This document shows, piece by piece, positions 14,849-25,300 of a stretch of DNA of 64,000 bases. Under the pieces are notes generated by a model, which was given only the letters and a program-made list of their open reading frames with translations, was not told the origin of the DNA and did no database searches. This stretch comes from a bacterium (lineage in GTDB: Bacteria; CAIWAD01). Position 1 is the stretch's first letter; each line of letters opens with the position of its first letter. A program made the translations under genes and the position numbers. Location of the stretch: positions 248,001-312,000 of the forward strand of contig JAUIFJ010000001.1 of assembly GCA_030429345.1 (NCBI GenBank), read 5' to 3'.

Positions 14849-17131
14849 CTAGTCCTTGTCCTCGCTGGCCTCCAGCTGGAACTCGCTCTTGCAGATGGGG
14901 CAGCGCAGGAAGTCGCCCTTGGATTCGGTGCGCTTTTCCACCAGGTAGTTGTTGTTGCAGTGCGAACAGGCCTTGGCCACCGGCTTGTCCCAGCTGGCGA
15001 AATCGCAGTTGGGATACTTGGTGCAGCCGTAGAAGACCCGGCCGCGGCGGGTGCGGCGCTCGCTGATTTCCCCGTCGCAGTCCGGCTTGGGGCAGCGCAC
15101 GCCGGTAGTCATGGCCTTGGTGTTGCGGCAGTCGGGATAGCCTGAGCAGCCGAGGAACTTGCCGTAGCGCGATGTCTTGATCTGCATCGGCTTGCCGCAG
15201 AGTTCGCAGGTGACATCGATCTCGGGCAGGTTCTCGTCTTCCAGGTTGCGCGTGTACTTGCAGGTCGGGAAGCTGGTGCAGGCGATGAAGCGGCCGTGGC
15301 GGCCCCATTTGTAGATCAGCTCCTCGCCGCACTCGGGGCATTTCTCGCCCGCTTTTTCCGTGATCGATTCCTTGATCTTGCCGCGGTTCTCTTCGGCGAT
15401 CTTCAGGGCGTCCTGGAAGGGGTCATAGAATTCCTGCAGCACATGGGTCCAGTTGCGGCCTTGCTCGACGTTGTCCAGGTCCGTCTCCATGCGCGCGGTG
15501 AAGTCCACGTTGAAGATGCCGGCGAAATTGTCCACGAGGATCCGTGTCACGGTCTTGCCCAGGTCCGTCGGGTAGAAGCGCTTCTCCTTGATCTCCACGT
15601 AGTTGCGGGAAAGGATCATGTCGACGATCGAGGCGTAGGTGCTCGGCCGCCCGATGCCCAGCTCCTCCAGCATGCGGATCAGGCTTTCCTGCGTATACCG
15701 GGCCGGCGGCTTGGTGAAGTGCTGTTTCGGATCCAGCTTCTTCAGGTGGGCCTCTTCGCCCTCCTGGATCCTGGTCGGAATGAAGCGACCGCCGCTTTCC
15801 CATTCGTTCCCTGTATCACCGGTCGTTGTCTTCGCCTTGGGGTCGGCGTATACCTTCAGGAAGCCCTCGTGCACCAGAACGCGGCCGGAAGTGCGGAAGA
15901 CGAAGCGTCCCGCCGCCGTGTCGATGGTGCGCTGGCGGTACATGGCCGGCACGACCTGGCTGGCCAGCGCCCGCCGCCAGATCAGCTCGTAGAGCCGCTT
16001 CTGGTCCTTCGTGAGCCAGGCATTCAGGCGCTCCGGCTCGAGCTCGAAGCTCGTGGGGCGAATCGCCTCGTGCGCGTCCTGCGCGCTCTTGCGGCCCTTG
16101 TACTGCACGGGGTTCTTCGGCAGGAAGTCCTCGCCCAGCTTCTTCGTGATCCAGTCGCGGCACTCGTCGAGCGCCGTCTGGCTCAGGCGAGTCGAGTCCG
16201 TTCGCATGTAGGTGATCAGGCCCGTGTTCTCGCCCTTCTCGAGCTCGACGCCCTCGTAGAGCTGCTGGGCCAGCATCATCGTCTTCTTGGGACTGAAACC
16301 CAGGCGGCGCGCGGCGTCCTGCTGCAGTGTGCTGGTGATGAAGGGCGCGGAGGGCTTGCGCTGCACATCCTTCTCGCCGATGGAGCGCACACGGTACTGC
16401 TCGGCCAGGGCGACCATCTCGGCCTTCAGCGTGTTGGCCGCCTCCGTGCTCTCGACCTTGGGTTTCTTGCCGTCAATGTGATGCAGCTGCGCCTCGAAGG
16501 TCTCGTCGGCGTGGGAGCGGAAGGTGCCGGTGAAGGACCAGTACTCCTGCGGCACGAAGGCGGCGATCTCCTCCTCGCGCTCGCAGACGAGTCTCACGGC
16601 GACGCTCTGCACTCGGCCGGCGGACAGGCCGCGGCTGATGGTCTTCCACAGGAGCGGGCTGACCTTGTAGCCCACCAGGCGATCCATGATGCGCCGCGCC
16701 TGCTGGGCGTCGACAAGGTTCTGGTTGATCGAGTCCGGGTGGGAGAAGGCCTCGATGATCGCGTCCTTCGTGATCTCGTTGAAGCGCACACGCTGGACGG
16801 TGACCTGCTTCCTGGCCGCCTCGCTCAGCAGGTTGGCCAGGTGCCAGGCAATGGCCTCGCCTTCGCGGTCCTGGTCCGTCGCCAGCAGGATCGTGTCCGC
16901 CTGGCGCGCCAGCTTCTTCAGTTCGCTGATGACCTTGCCCTTGCGCGGAGCGGGCACATAGGTCGGCTGGAAGTCGTGATCCACGTCGACGCCCAGCTCC
17001 TTCTCGGGCAGGTCGATGACGTGTCCAACGCTGCTCGCCACCTTGAAGGTCTTGGGGCGCCAGCTTTCGAGATACTTCCCGATTGTGACACTCTTCTTGG
17101 GCGACTCGACAATGACCAGGGACTTGGACAT
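14849..17131 (-). CDS. topA: DNA topoisomerase I
   Basis: A 760-residue type IA topoisomerase that relaxes negative supercoils. The TOPRIM domain is at the N-terminus (LVIVESPKK and ATDQDREGEAIAWHL). The catalytic tyrosine is Tyr308 in ITYMRTDSTRLS. The central toroid follows (GIGRPSTYASIV). The C-terminus carries four cysteine zinc ribbons (CPECG...CTSFPTC, CELCG...CSGYPDC, CPKPDC...CTKYPNC, CSHC...CPIC), one more than the three of E. coli. The start has AGGAGG. smg lies directly upstream, with a terminator between. Confidence 0.98.
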   Translation of the reverse strand: MSKSLVIVESPKKSVTIGKYLESWRPKTFKVASSVGHVIDLPEKELGVDVDHDFQPTYVPAPRKGKVISELKKLARQADTILLATDQDREGEAIAWHLANLLSEAARKQVTVQRVRFNEITKDAIIEAFSHPDSINQNLVDAQQARRIMDRLVGYKVSPLLWKTISRGLSAGRVQSVAVRLVCEREEEIAAFVPQEYWSFTGTFRSHADETFEAQLHHIDGKKPKVESTEAANTLKAEMVALAEQYRVRSIGEKDVQRKPSAPFITSTLQQDAARRLGFSPKKTMMLAQQLYEGVELEKGENTGLITYMRTDSTRLSQTALDECRDWITKKLGEDFLPKNPVQYKGRKSAQDAHEAIRPTSFELEPERLNAWLTKDQKRLYELIWRRALASQVVPAMYRQRTIDTAAGRFVFRTSGRVLVHEGFLKVYADPKAKTTTGDTGNEWESGGRFIPTRIQEGEEAHLKKLDPKQHFTKPPARYTQESLIRMLEELGIGRPSTYASIVDMILSRNYVEIKEKRFYPTDLGKTVTRILVDNFAGIFNVDFTARMETDLDNVEQGRNWTHVLQEFYDPFQDALKIAEENRGKIKESITEKAGEKCPECGEELIYKWGRHGRFIACTSFPTCKYTRNLEDENLPEIDVTCELCGKPMQIKTSRYGKFLGCSGYPDCRNTKAMTTGVRCPKPDCDGEISERRTRRGRVFYGCTKYPNCDFASWDKPVAKACSHCNNNYLVEKRTESKGDFLRCPICKSEFQLEASEDKD

Positions 17132-17150
17132 CCCGCGGGCCTCCTAAACG

Positions 17151-17178
17151 AAAAAGACCGGTGAGTATGTCACCGGTC
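17151..17178 (-). terminator. Terminator of smg
   Basis: A perfect 9-bp stem (GACCGGTGA with TCACCGGTC, 5-nt loop) is followed on the minus strand by TTTTTC. It lies between smg and topA, so topA should also have its own promoter. Confidence 0.85.
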
Positions 17179-17205
17179 CACGAACTGTTGCCGAAATCCC
17201 GGGGA

Positions 17206-17676
17206 TCAATGGCTTGATCCGGTGCCGGGCGTCATCACGAACCGGTGCTGCTGCGGCGCTTCCAGGCGATCGCGGCCCAGCAGCGTGTGATTGACGAAAT
17301 CCTGCAGCTCCTCCAGCGAACGGTCCTGCCAGCTGATCACCAGCGCCCGGTCGATGAGGGACTCCAACTCCATGGAATTCAACACATGACGCTGCTTCAG
17401 CTCCAGCAGGAAGCGGAAGAGTTCCAGCCGAATGCCGTTGGATTCCATGTTGTGCAGCACCCGGCTGCTTTCCCGATGCACGGGCTGATCCGTATAGACC
17501 AGGTTGGCCGTGCTCAGGCGTTCCTGCACCCACCCCAGCACCATCTGGATGTCGTTCTGGTCGAAGCCGCTCTGCAGCAGATCCTCCACCATGGCCTGGA
17601 TATCCGCCTGGTCCTGCTGGCCGTCGCCGATCCACTGCAGTACTTGCACGAGGAGGTCGACAATCTTTCGGTTCAC
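17206..17676 (-). CDS. smg: Smg/DUF494 family protein
   Basis: A 156-residue protein matching the Smg (DUF494) family: MNRKIVDLLVQVLQWI at the start, a helical region with DLLQSGFDQNDIQMVLGWV, and a C-terminal LEELQDFVNHTLLG-type segment. The molecular role is unknown. Genomes commonly place smg between dprA and topA; here it precedes topA on the same strand, which supports the call, while dprA is absent. The start is GTG with AAAGGAC upstream. Confidence 0.85.
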   Translation of the reverse strand: MNRKIVDLLVQVLQWIGDGQQDQADIQAMVEDLLQSGFDQNDIQMVLGWVQERLSTANLVYTDQPVHRESSRVLHNMESNGIRLELFRFLLELKQRHVLNSMELESLIDRALVISWQDRSLEELQDFVNHTLLGRDRLEAPQQHRFVMTPGTGSSH

Positions 17677-17837
17677 GCGGGTATGTCCTTTCGCCCGGCG
17701 AAGGGCAGTGACAGGGAGTGGTCCGGGTACATGCCGCCGAAGATAGCAAAAGGCTTCTCCCTGTCAAGCTGGACGAGCCGGCGGACCGCGTGACCCCCGA
17801 AACGGCTGCGGCAGACGGCGCGGGCTGCATCACAAAG

Positions 17838-17880
17838 CTGTCCGTGTGACAGACCCTGCCTCGTGGTGCCACACGGACAG
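17838..17880 (-). terminator. Hairpin terminator after the lipoprotein gene
   Basis: A perfect 11-bp inverted repeat, CTGTCCGTGTG (17838-17848) with CACACGGACAG (17870-17880), begins 3 bp after the lipoprotein stop. The T-run (CTTTG) is weak. Confidence 0.6.
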
Positions 17881-17882
17881 AG

Positions 17883-18680
17883 TCAGTCGTCGTGATCCGC
17901 TTCCCGGATCGTGGTCCGGCTGTGTGCGCCGCCGGCGCTCAGGTCCAGCACCAGCCGGAAGCTGCCGATCTTCGCCGAGATGGCCAGGGCCCGCTGGTCG
18001 TGGCGATCCACATGGGCGCTGAAGGACATGCGGCCCTTCTTTCCCTCCGTGCCCTCCAGGCGGTAGCGAAAGACCTGTCGCCGGGCTCCGGGCATGTCCG
18101 AGCTGCGGAAATAGTTGCTGCGTCCGAAGCAGGCATGGATGTCCGCGTTGTCCAGGATGCTGAATCCGGCCAACGAATCGGCCGGGACTTCGCAGCGAAT
18201 GACGCGCTCGCCCAGGTCCAGGTCGGTGATCCGGCTGGTGAAGGAGCGCAGCAGCATCTCGATGCGTTCGTCCCCCAGGACCTCTGAAAAGCGCCGGTCA
18301 AGACTCAGGCTGGAGAGCCTCTCGTCGCGGAAGCGCAGTTCCAGGGAAACCGGATGTTCCAGGAAGGACGGTTGCCGCTGCCATCGATAGATCCAGCGCT
18401 GTTCCATGCCTACGCTGTCCAGCACGCTGGGCGCCCGGCCATTGGCAATGGTCTCGATGTCCTCCAGGGTCAACAGGGGATCCAGGAATTCCAGCACCGG
18501 GCCACGCTCTTCCGTGGCCGGGTGGAACTGGAAGTGCTTGTCGAACTTCAGAAAGTGCCCCCGCGACTGAAGCAGGCGAAAGGCCGTACCGATCATGCAG
18601 CCGCTGAGCAGAAGCAGCAGCAGCAGGCTCAGCGGAGTGGGCAGCGGCCAGGCCGGAAAGGGGCGTCGGTTGCTTTTCAT
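17883..18680 (-). CDS. Putative lipoprotein of unknown function
   Basis: A 265-residue protein with a lipoprotein signal: a positively charged start (MKSNRR), a leucine-rich core and the lipobox LSGC, giving an expected lipid-modified Cys28. The mature part has alternating beta-type segments and no motif I recognise. It is a single-gene unit with its own terminator, divergent from the helicase-associated gene at 18979. Likely periplasmic, membrane-anchored. Function unknown. Confidence 0.7.
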   Translation of the reverse strand: MKSNRRPFPAWPLPTPLSLLLLLLLSGCMIGTAFRLLQSRGHFLKFDKHFQFHPATEERGPVLEFLDPLLTLEDIETIANGRAPSVLDSVGMEQRWIYRWQRQPSFLEHPVSLELRFRDERLSSLSLDRRFSEVLGDERIEMLLRSFTSRITDLDLGERVIRCEVPADSLAGFSILDNADIHACFGRSNYFRSSDMPGARRQVFRYRLEGTEGKKGRMSFSAHVDRHDQRALAISAKIGSFRLVLDLSAGGAHSRTTIREADHDD

Positions 18681-18978
18681 TGGGCGAATCGGTACTCTGA
18701 TCGGCCCCGTAACGGATCCATACCATACAAATGGTCAGGGACGGATGATCGGGGCCATTGTTCCTTTATAGGCAGGATTTTCGTGCATCGCTCCCGTTTC
18801 TTGTGTTCCCCGGGCGGCCTATCGGCCGGTGCAGACACTCTGCGGATTCCACGGGAAGAGCGGCCAATGTACAGCAATCCCGTCGCCGACCCACTCCCCT
18901 CCCACACTCCCTTGCCGTCACCCGCGGAACCCCTGCACGCGTTTTCCGCGAAGCGGCCCACTAGCGAGATGCGCGCCC

Positions 18979-21168
18979 ATGTCCACTGAGTCCCTTTCGC
19001 CCCGCATGACCCGATCCCTGAAACATCTGGCCAGCTTCATGGAAAGCTCCGTCGAGCACGTGGAAGTGTTGTACTTCCTGAGTGCCGAAGGGGGGGAAGT
19101 GCCCCGGGCGGAAGTGCTGGAAGAACTGGAGAAGATCGGCCTGCAGAACGGCGAGGAGATCCTGGAGAGCCTGCGCGGCGCGGGGCTCGTGCGCAATCGC
19201 CGCTGCCCCAACGGGGACTCGGTCGTGCCCATTCTTGCCCTGGCGCCGGACCTGGAGCAGCTGCTGCGCCTGCCGGCCTTCTATCGCAGCCGCCTGCGCT
19301 ATCATCTGCAGGACCACCGCGAAGAGCACCTGGCTCAAATGGCGGACAACTTCTACGCGGCCTCCACCCCCTTTTCCGACGCGGACCGGCCGGTGCTGCA
19401 GCTGGCGCGCTTCAAGCACCTGCTCAAGGACTCGGAGCTTTTCCGCGCCGCCGTCGAAGAGCACTTCGACATGCCGCAGCGCGTGCTGCTCAAGGTGCTG
19501 GCCATGAACTCCAAGGGACTGACTCTGAAGGAGCTTCGCCGCCACCTGGGCTTTTTCGGTCATGGCATGGGCTATGACGACCTGAAGGCCAACCTGGCCC
19601 ACATCTACCGAAGCAGCGGCCTCGTCTTCTCGACGGGGGGCGAGAACCTGACGCAGCGCGACCAGTATTACGCCATCGATTCGCGGGTCCGCCTGGTGCA
19701 GGACGCGCACGAGATGTTGCGCACCAATTTCGGCCTTACCGCGCCGCCCCGGCAGATCTACCCCGAATTCAGCGGCGAGCTGAACCCGGAAAGCTGGAAA
19801 GTGGTCCACGACCCGCTGATGCTGTTCCACAACGTGCAGGCGCTGCTTGTATACGTGATCAGCCACCGTGTGACACGCATCCAGAAGGGCGGCATCCACA
19901 AGGGCGAGGCGCGCCGCATCAACGCCCGGCTGCTGCCGCCGCAGGAGGACAGCACCCTGCTCAACGTGCTCGTCGACTTCCTGCAGGATGCCGGCGTGCT
20001 CAAGCTCAACAACCGTGTCTGGGCCGTGGATGTCAGCAAGGCGGCGGCGCTCTTCCGCGACGCGGGCGACACGATCTGCCGTTTCTTCCTCTTCTACTTC
20101 GACGCCGATCCCCTCCAGCCGGCCACGTGGATCACGCGTTTCCGCGCCTCCGAATCCGGCCGGACCCTGGACGCCGTGCGCGCTCTCTGGGTGATGAACC
20201 ACCTGAGCGCGCGGGCCTGGATCACGACGGAGGATGTGGCCTGGCTCTACATCCAGTCCGAGGGCGGAGGAGGCGAGGCCCGCCTGGCGACGGTGGAGGG
20301 CTTCATCCGGCAGCTGGTCACGCACCCGCTGCACTGGCTGGGCCTGGTCGATGTATCACGGCTTCCCGAGGACGGCGGCATCATGTTCCGGCTCAGCGAT
20401 CGCGGCCGGGCCCTGCTGCTGGAGGGCAAGCTGCCGCAGGACCTGGACACCGTCTTCCGGGTGGAGGAGAAGCTGATCGTCCAGTCCAACCTGGAGGTCT
20501 TCACCCCCGTGAACTATCCTCCGGAGGGCGTGATGTTCCTGGCCCGCTTCGCCGATTTCGAGAAGGGCCGCTTCCGCATCAGCAACCAGTCGCTCTCCCG
20601 CGGCTTCGACAGCGGATTGAACATGGAGCAGATCGTCGGCTTCCTCGAGAAGGCCTCCAGCAGCGAGATCCCGCAGAACGTGCGCTACATGCTCGCCGAC
20701 GCCTCCGCGCGTCACGGCCACATCCTGGTCGATCCCCAGCTGCGCGCGGTCAAGTGCGAGGATCACATCCTGCAGAAGGAGCTGAGCCTGGTTCCGGCGC
20801 TGAAGAAGTTCTGGCTGGCCGGATTCCGTGATACAATCCTGCTGATGGCCGCCGGCGTCAATTCGGAGCGCGTGGTCGAGGAGCTGCGGAGGCTGGGCTA
20901 CATGCCGCGCATCCGCTGGGAAAGCGTGATCACCCGCGACGACAGCCGCATCGACCTGAGCGAACAGGAGCTGAAGGGCCTGCTGGCCCTGATCCGCGCC
21001 TTCGAGCTCTCCGACCGTGTCGACGACCGGCTGAGCGCCTTTCTGCTGGATGTAGACGGAGACCTGAGCCCGGAGCGCCGGGAACTGAAGGACGCGATTC
21101 CCCAGCGCGAGCTGGAGAAGAGCTACGAGGAACTGGAAGACCTGAACCGAAGCCTGCAGCATTTCTAG
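18979..21168 (+). CDS. XPB/Ssl2-type helicase-associated domain protein without a helicase core
   Basis: A 729-residue protein starting at MSTESLSPRM; an upstream in-frame start would add 50 low-complexity residues. The N-terminal two-thirds look like arrays of winged-helix-type segments. Residues ~490-620 match the Helicase_C_3 (XPB/Ssl2 N-terminal-like) domain: IVQSNLEVFTP, then FADFEKGRFRISNQSLSRGF, EIPQNVRYMLADASARHGHI and a CEDHILQKEL segment. In actinobacteria and others such proteins stand beside an XPB helicase. Here there are no helicase motifs and no XPB gene nearby. A DNA-repair or transcription-coupled role is inference only. It ends 30 bp before add. Confidence 0.75.
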   Translation: MSTESLSPRMTRSLKHLASFMESSVEHVEVLYFLSAEGGEVPRAEVLEELEKIGLQNGEEILESLRGAGLVRNRRCPNGDSVVPILALAPDLEQLLRLPAFYRSRLRYHLQDHREEHLAQMADNFYAASTPFSDADRPVLQLARFKHLLKDSELFRAAVEEHFDMPQRVLLKVLAMNSKGLTLKELRRHLGFFGHGMGYDDLKANLAHIYRSSGLVFSTGGENLTQRDQYYAIDSRVRLVQDAHEMLRTNFGLTAPPRQIYPEFSGELNPESWKVVHDPLMLFHNVQALLVYVISHRVTRIQKGGIHKGEARRINARLLPPQEDSTLLNVLVDFLQDAGVLKLNNRVWAVDVSKAAALFRDAGDTICRFFLFYFDADPLQPATWITRFRASESGRTLDAVRALWVMNHLSARAWITTEDVAWLYIQSEGGGGEARLATVEGFIRQLVTHPLHWLGLVDVSRLPEDGGIMFRLSDRGRALLLEGKLPQDLDTVFRVEEKLIVQSNLEVFTPVNYPPEGVMFLARFADFEKGRFRISNQSLSRGFDSGLNMEQIVGFLEKASSSEIPQNVRYMLADASARHGHILVDPQLRAVKCEDHILQKELSLVPALKKFWLAGFRDTILLMAAGVNSERVVEELRRLGYMPRIRWESVITRDDSRIDLSEQELKGLLALIRAFELSDRVDDRLSAFLLDVDGDLSPERRELKDAIPQRELEKSYEELEDLNRSLQHF

Positions 21169-21198
21169 ATGGCAGGACACGAAGAAAGCGGGGGAACA

Positions 21199-22245
21199 AT
21201 GATTCCGACCCGGGACGAGATCCTGGCCTTTCCGAAAACCGACCTGCATGTGCACCTGGACGGTTCGATCCGCCTGGCGACCATGATCGACCTGGCGCGC
21301 GAGCGTTCCGTCGAGCTGCCGTCCATGGACGAGGAGGAGCTCTTCGCCAAGCTGAGGCTCGGGGCGAACTTCGAGAACCTCGTCGACTACCTGAGCGTGT
21401 TCCAGCACACTCTCAGCGTGATGCAGGACGAGGAGGCCCTGGAGCGCACGGCCTACGAGCTGGCGGAGGACAATGCCCGCGAGAACGTGCGCTGGCTGGA
21501 GGTGCGCTACAGTCCGGTGCTGCATACGGAGCAGGGCCTGGCCCTGCCCCAGGTCATGGACGCCGTGCTACGCGGCCTGCGTCGCGCCGAGCGGGATTTC
21601 GCGATCCGTTGCGGCGTGATCGTCTGCGGCATCCGCAACATCAATCCCGAAACCAGCCTGCGGCTGGCGGAAACGGCGGTGGCCTACAAGAACCAGGGCG
21701 TTGTCGGATTCGACCTGGCGGGCGCGGAGGACAACTTCCCGGCCAAGGACCACCGCGAAGCCTTCTACCTGATCCGCAACAACAACATCAACTGCACCGT
21801 ACACGCCGGCGAGGCGCATGGGCCGGAAAGCATCCACCAGGCCCTGCACTACCTGAGCGCCTATCGCATTGGACACGCCACGCGCCTGAAGGAGGACGGC
21901 GACCTGCTGAACTTCATGAACGATCGCCGCATTCCCATCGAGGCTTGTCCTACAAGCAATGTCCAGACACGCGTCTGCTCGTCGCTGCGCGGCCATCCGG
22001 TCAAGTTCTATCTGGACATGGGCCTGCGTGTGACCATCAATACCGACAACCGCCTGATCAGTCACACGACGGTTACCGACGAGCTCTACCAGGTGGCGAA
22101 GACCTTCGGGCTCAACCGGGAAGAAGTGCTCAAACTGGTGACGAACGGCTTCAAGAGCGCCTTCCTGCCTTTCCGCGAGAAACGCGCCCTGATTAACCAG
22201 GTTCTGACCGAAGTTGGTTATGGTGGCACCCTGATCGGCTACTAG
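21199..22245 (+). CDS. add: Adenosine deaminase
   Basis: A 348-residue zinc enzyme that turns adenosine or deoxyadenosine into inosine. Zinc ligands are in TDLHVHLDGS (His17, His19 from this start), HAGEAHGPES supplies the catalytic Glu, and GHATRL and INTDNRLIS follow. NTDNRLxS rather than NTDDP is the variant seen in actinobacterial-type ADA. I chose the ATG with a GGGGGA ribosome binding site; an ATG 30 bp upstream, directly abutting the previous stop, is also possible. It is probably co-transcribed with the helicase-associated gene. Confidence 0.93.
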   Translation: MIPTRDEILAFPKTDLHVHLDGSIRLATMIDLARERSVELPSMDEEELFAKLRLGANFENLVDYLSVFQHTLSVMQDEEALERTAYELAEDNARENVRWLEVRYSPVLHTEQGLALPQVMDAVLRGLRRAERDFAIRCGVIVCGIRNINPETSLRLAETAVAYKNQGVVGFDLAGAEDNFPAKDHREAFYLIRNNNINCTVHAGEAHGPESIHQALHYLSAYRIGHATRLKEDGDLLNFMNDRRIPIEACPTSNVQTRVCSSLRGHPVKFYLDMGLRVTINTDNRLISHTTVTDELYQVAKTFGLNREEVLKLVTNGFKSAFLPFREKRALINQVLTEVGYGGTLIGY

Positions 22246-22320
22246 GGCCGGTCTCCGAACAGGATTCAAACAGCAGAACGGCGACGGCGGCCTGCCGCGC
22301 CCAGATATCGAGGAAGTTGC

Positions 22321-25300
22321 ATGAAGAGCCTTGTCCTGCTGCTTGCGCTGATCAGCGCCGGCAGCGCCTTCGCCCAGCAGGCGGAGCACCTTGTGATCAG
22401 CGAGGTGCGCTACTACGAGACCTCCGGCGTCAACGAGGAGTTCGTCGAGATCTACAACCCGGCCAATTTCCCGGTCGAACTCAACGGCTACCGCATCCAG
22501 TACAAGTCCTCCGGGGGCGTCAACTGGTCGGACAAGGCCAGTTTCACGGCCAACCATGTGATCCAGGGAAAGGGCTTCATGCTCTTCGGCGGATCGGCGA
22601 CCAGTGTGACACCGGACATTTCGAGCGCCGTCTCGGTCGGACTGGGCAACAGCGGCGGTCATGTGCGCCTCCTGGACGCGGGCGACGAGGAGATCGACCG
22701 CGTGGGCTGGGGAGCGGCGGACAGCCCGGAGGGCACGGCCCTGGGCAGCCATCCCCGCGGCGGCAGCTTCGAGCGCAAGGCCTTCGAGAACAGCACCGCT
22801 GCCAGCATGGAAAGCGGTGGGGCGGACGAGCTGGAAGGCAACAGCTGGGACTCGGACGACAACAGCAGCGATTTTGTCGCACATGACGGCCTGTCGACGG
22901 CCAATCCGCAGAACAGCAGCAGCCCCATCGAGCCGGATGTGCCCCTGGTGGACGGCAGCGGCACGGTGACCGTCGACCCGACGACGATCATGGCCCCCGG
23001 GCCGGAGGAGCTCGAGTTCACTTTCGAGGCGGGTGATACACTGCTGACCCGCGTGCAGATCGAACTGCCCGAGGGGTGGACCTACACCGGCTACGACCAT
23101 GGCGACGGGGCCTTCGACGAAGTGGTCGTCGACGCCGACGGTTCGCTGATCACGATTACGGAAGCGTCCCTCGAAGGGGCCGTGACGGGGACCTTCACCC
23201 TGGAGGGCCTGATGGTGCCCACGGCCAGCGGCATCTTCCAGATCACGGTGCGCACGGCGACGGAGGACGGCACGCTGGCCATCATCCAGGGTCCGCCGAC
23301 CGTGCAGGTCATCGGCGATCCCATGCCGATGAGCGCCCTGCACGAGAACGACAACGACGGCATTCCCGACCTGCTGGGCAACATTGTTGTCGTACGCGGC
23401 GTGGTCACTCTGGCCGACGAGCTGGGCATTGCCGCCTACCTGCAGGACGAGACCGGCGGCATCGTGGCCTATGACGCGGCCTTTGCAGAGAGCGTAGACA
23501 TCGGCGACGATGTGACGGTGGTCGGCACCCTCGTGCATTTCAACGGCCTGGCCGAGCTGACTCCGGCGACCATCGTCGAGACGCACGCGACGGGCGTGGA
23601 GGTCGATCCCGAGGTGGTGACCTGCTCCGACATCGCCGACCAGGGCGCTGGTGGAGAGCCCTGGGAGGGGATGCTTGTGCGCCTGAACGGAATCACCGTG
23701 GAGGGCGCCGGCGTCTGGGCGGGGAACACGAACTACACGATCGCCGACGGCACCGGCAGCACGACCCTGCGCGTCGACTCCGACTGCGACCTGGTCGGCC
23801 TGCCGATTCCGGGCGACGCCTTCGACGTGATCGTCAATGTGGCCCAGTACGACTTCAGCGCTCCGCACACCAGCGGCTACCAGGTCCTGCCGCGTTTCGC
23901 TTCGGATGTGATCCAGTCCGGCGGTCCGACCATCACCGGCGGCCCCTGGGAATCCGAACGCACCCGGACCAGTCTGCGCCTGAGCTGGACCACCAGCACG
24001 GCGAGCAACACGATCGTCACCTGGGGCGCGACCGATGCCCACGAGATCGACAGTGTCGCAGTCTTCGAATCGGTGACGGATCACGGCTATGTGATTGACG
24101 GCCTTGAGCCGGGCAGCATCTACCACGTGCGCTGCGGCAGCGAGGATGCCAACGGCGCCAGCTTCACCAGCGACTTCCTGGTGGCGACCGTTTCGCCTGC
24201 CACCAGTCCCGGCACCATCGAGGTCTTCTTCACGCAGGGCGTGGAGACCGACCTGGCCACCGAGGGCAACGAGGCCAACGGCGATCACGATGTGGTACAG
24301 GAAGTGCTCGACCTGATCGACGGCGCCGAAAGCAGCCTGGATTGCGCCATCTATTCGCTGAACATCTTCGATATTGCCGACGCGATCATCGATGCCCACG
24401 ACCGCGGCGTGGCCGTGCGCTTCATCTATGACGCGGATCACGACCAGGGCGAGGTGGCACAGATCGCCAATGCCGGCATCACGGTCATTGACAACAGCTT
24501 CGGCTCGAACGGCCTGCAGGGCATTCAGCACAACAAGTTCTTCATTGTCGACGCCGCCGACGCGGACCCCTCCAACGACAAGGTCTGGACCGGCAGTCTC
24601 AACCTGCTCGACGCCCCGGGCAGCGTCGGCATTCACGCCAAGCAGAACAGCATCCTGATCGCCGACCAGGCCCTGGCGCGGGCGTATACGCTCGAATTCA
24701 ACGAGATGTGGGGTTCTGACGGCATGAACCCCAGCGCTCCCAACTCGCGCTTCGGCGAGTTCAAGACCGACAACACGCCGCATCATTTCATCGTCGGCGG
24801 CCGCCCTGTGGATCTGTGGTTCAGCAAGGGCGACTTCGTCAGCCAGCAGATGCGCAACCTGATCGACACCGCCGACGAGAGCGTCTACTTCGGCATCCTG
24901 GCCTTCACCCTGAACGATGTCAACTACAGCATGCGCGACCGCTTCGAGGACGACGATGTCGCCGTGCGCGGCGTCTTCGACGACGAGGGCGACCAGTTCA
25001 GCGAGTTCAGCGACATGCAGGGCTGGGGCGCGGACATCCACACGGATGCCGGCTCGGGCATCCTGCATCACAAGTACCTGCTGGTGGACGCCGACTATCC
25101 CGAGTACGGACCGGCCGTCTGGACGGGCTCCTTCAATTTCAGCAGCAGCGCCAACGAGCGCAACGACGAGAACGTCGTCGTGATCCACGACGCCGCCATT
25201 GCCAACCAGTACCTGCAGGAGTTCGCCGAGATCTATCACAATGCCGGCGGCACGCACCAGTTCATGGTCAGCGACGTGGACGAGAACACGGCCACGCCGG

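Noticed and set aside
15296-17164. A 622-residue plus-strand frame
   Set aside because: Antisense to topA, with no recognisable motif.
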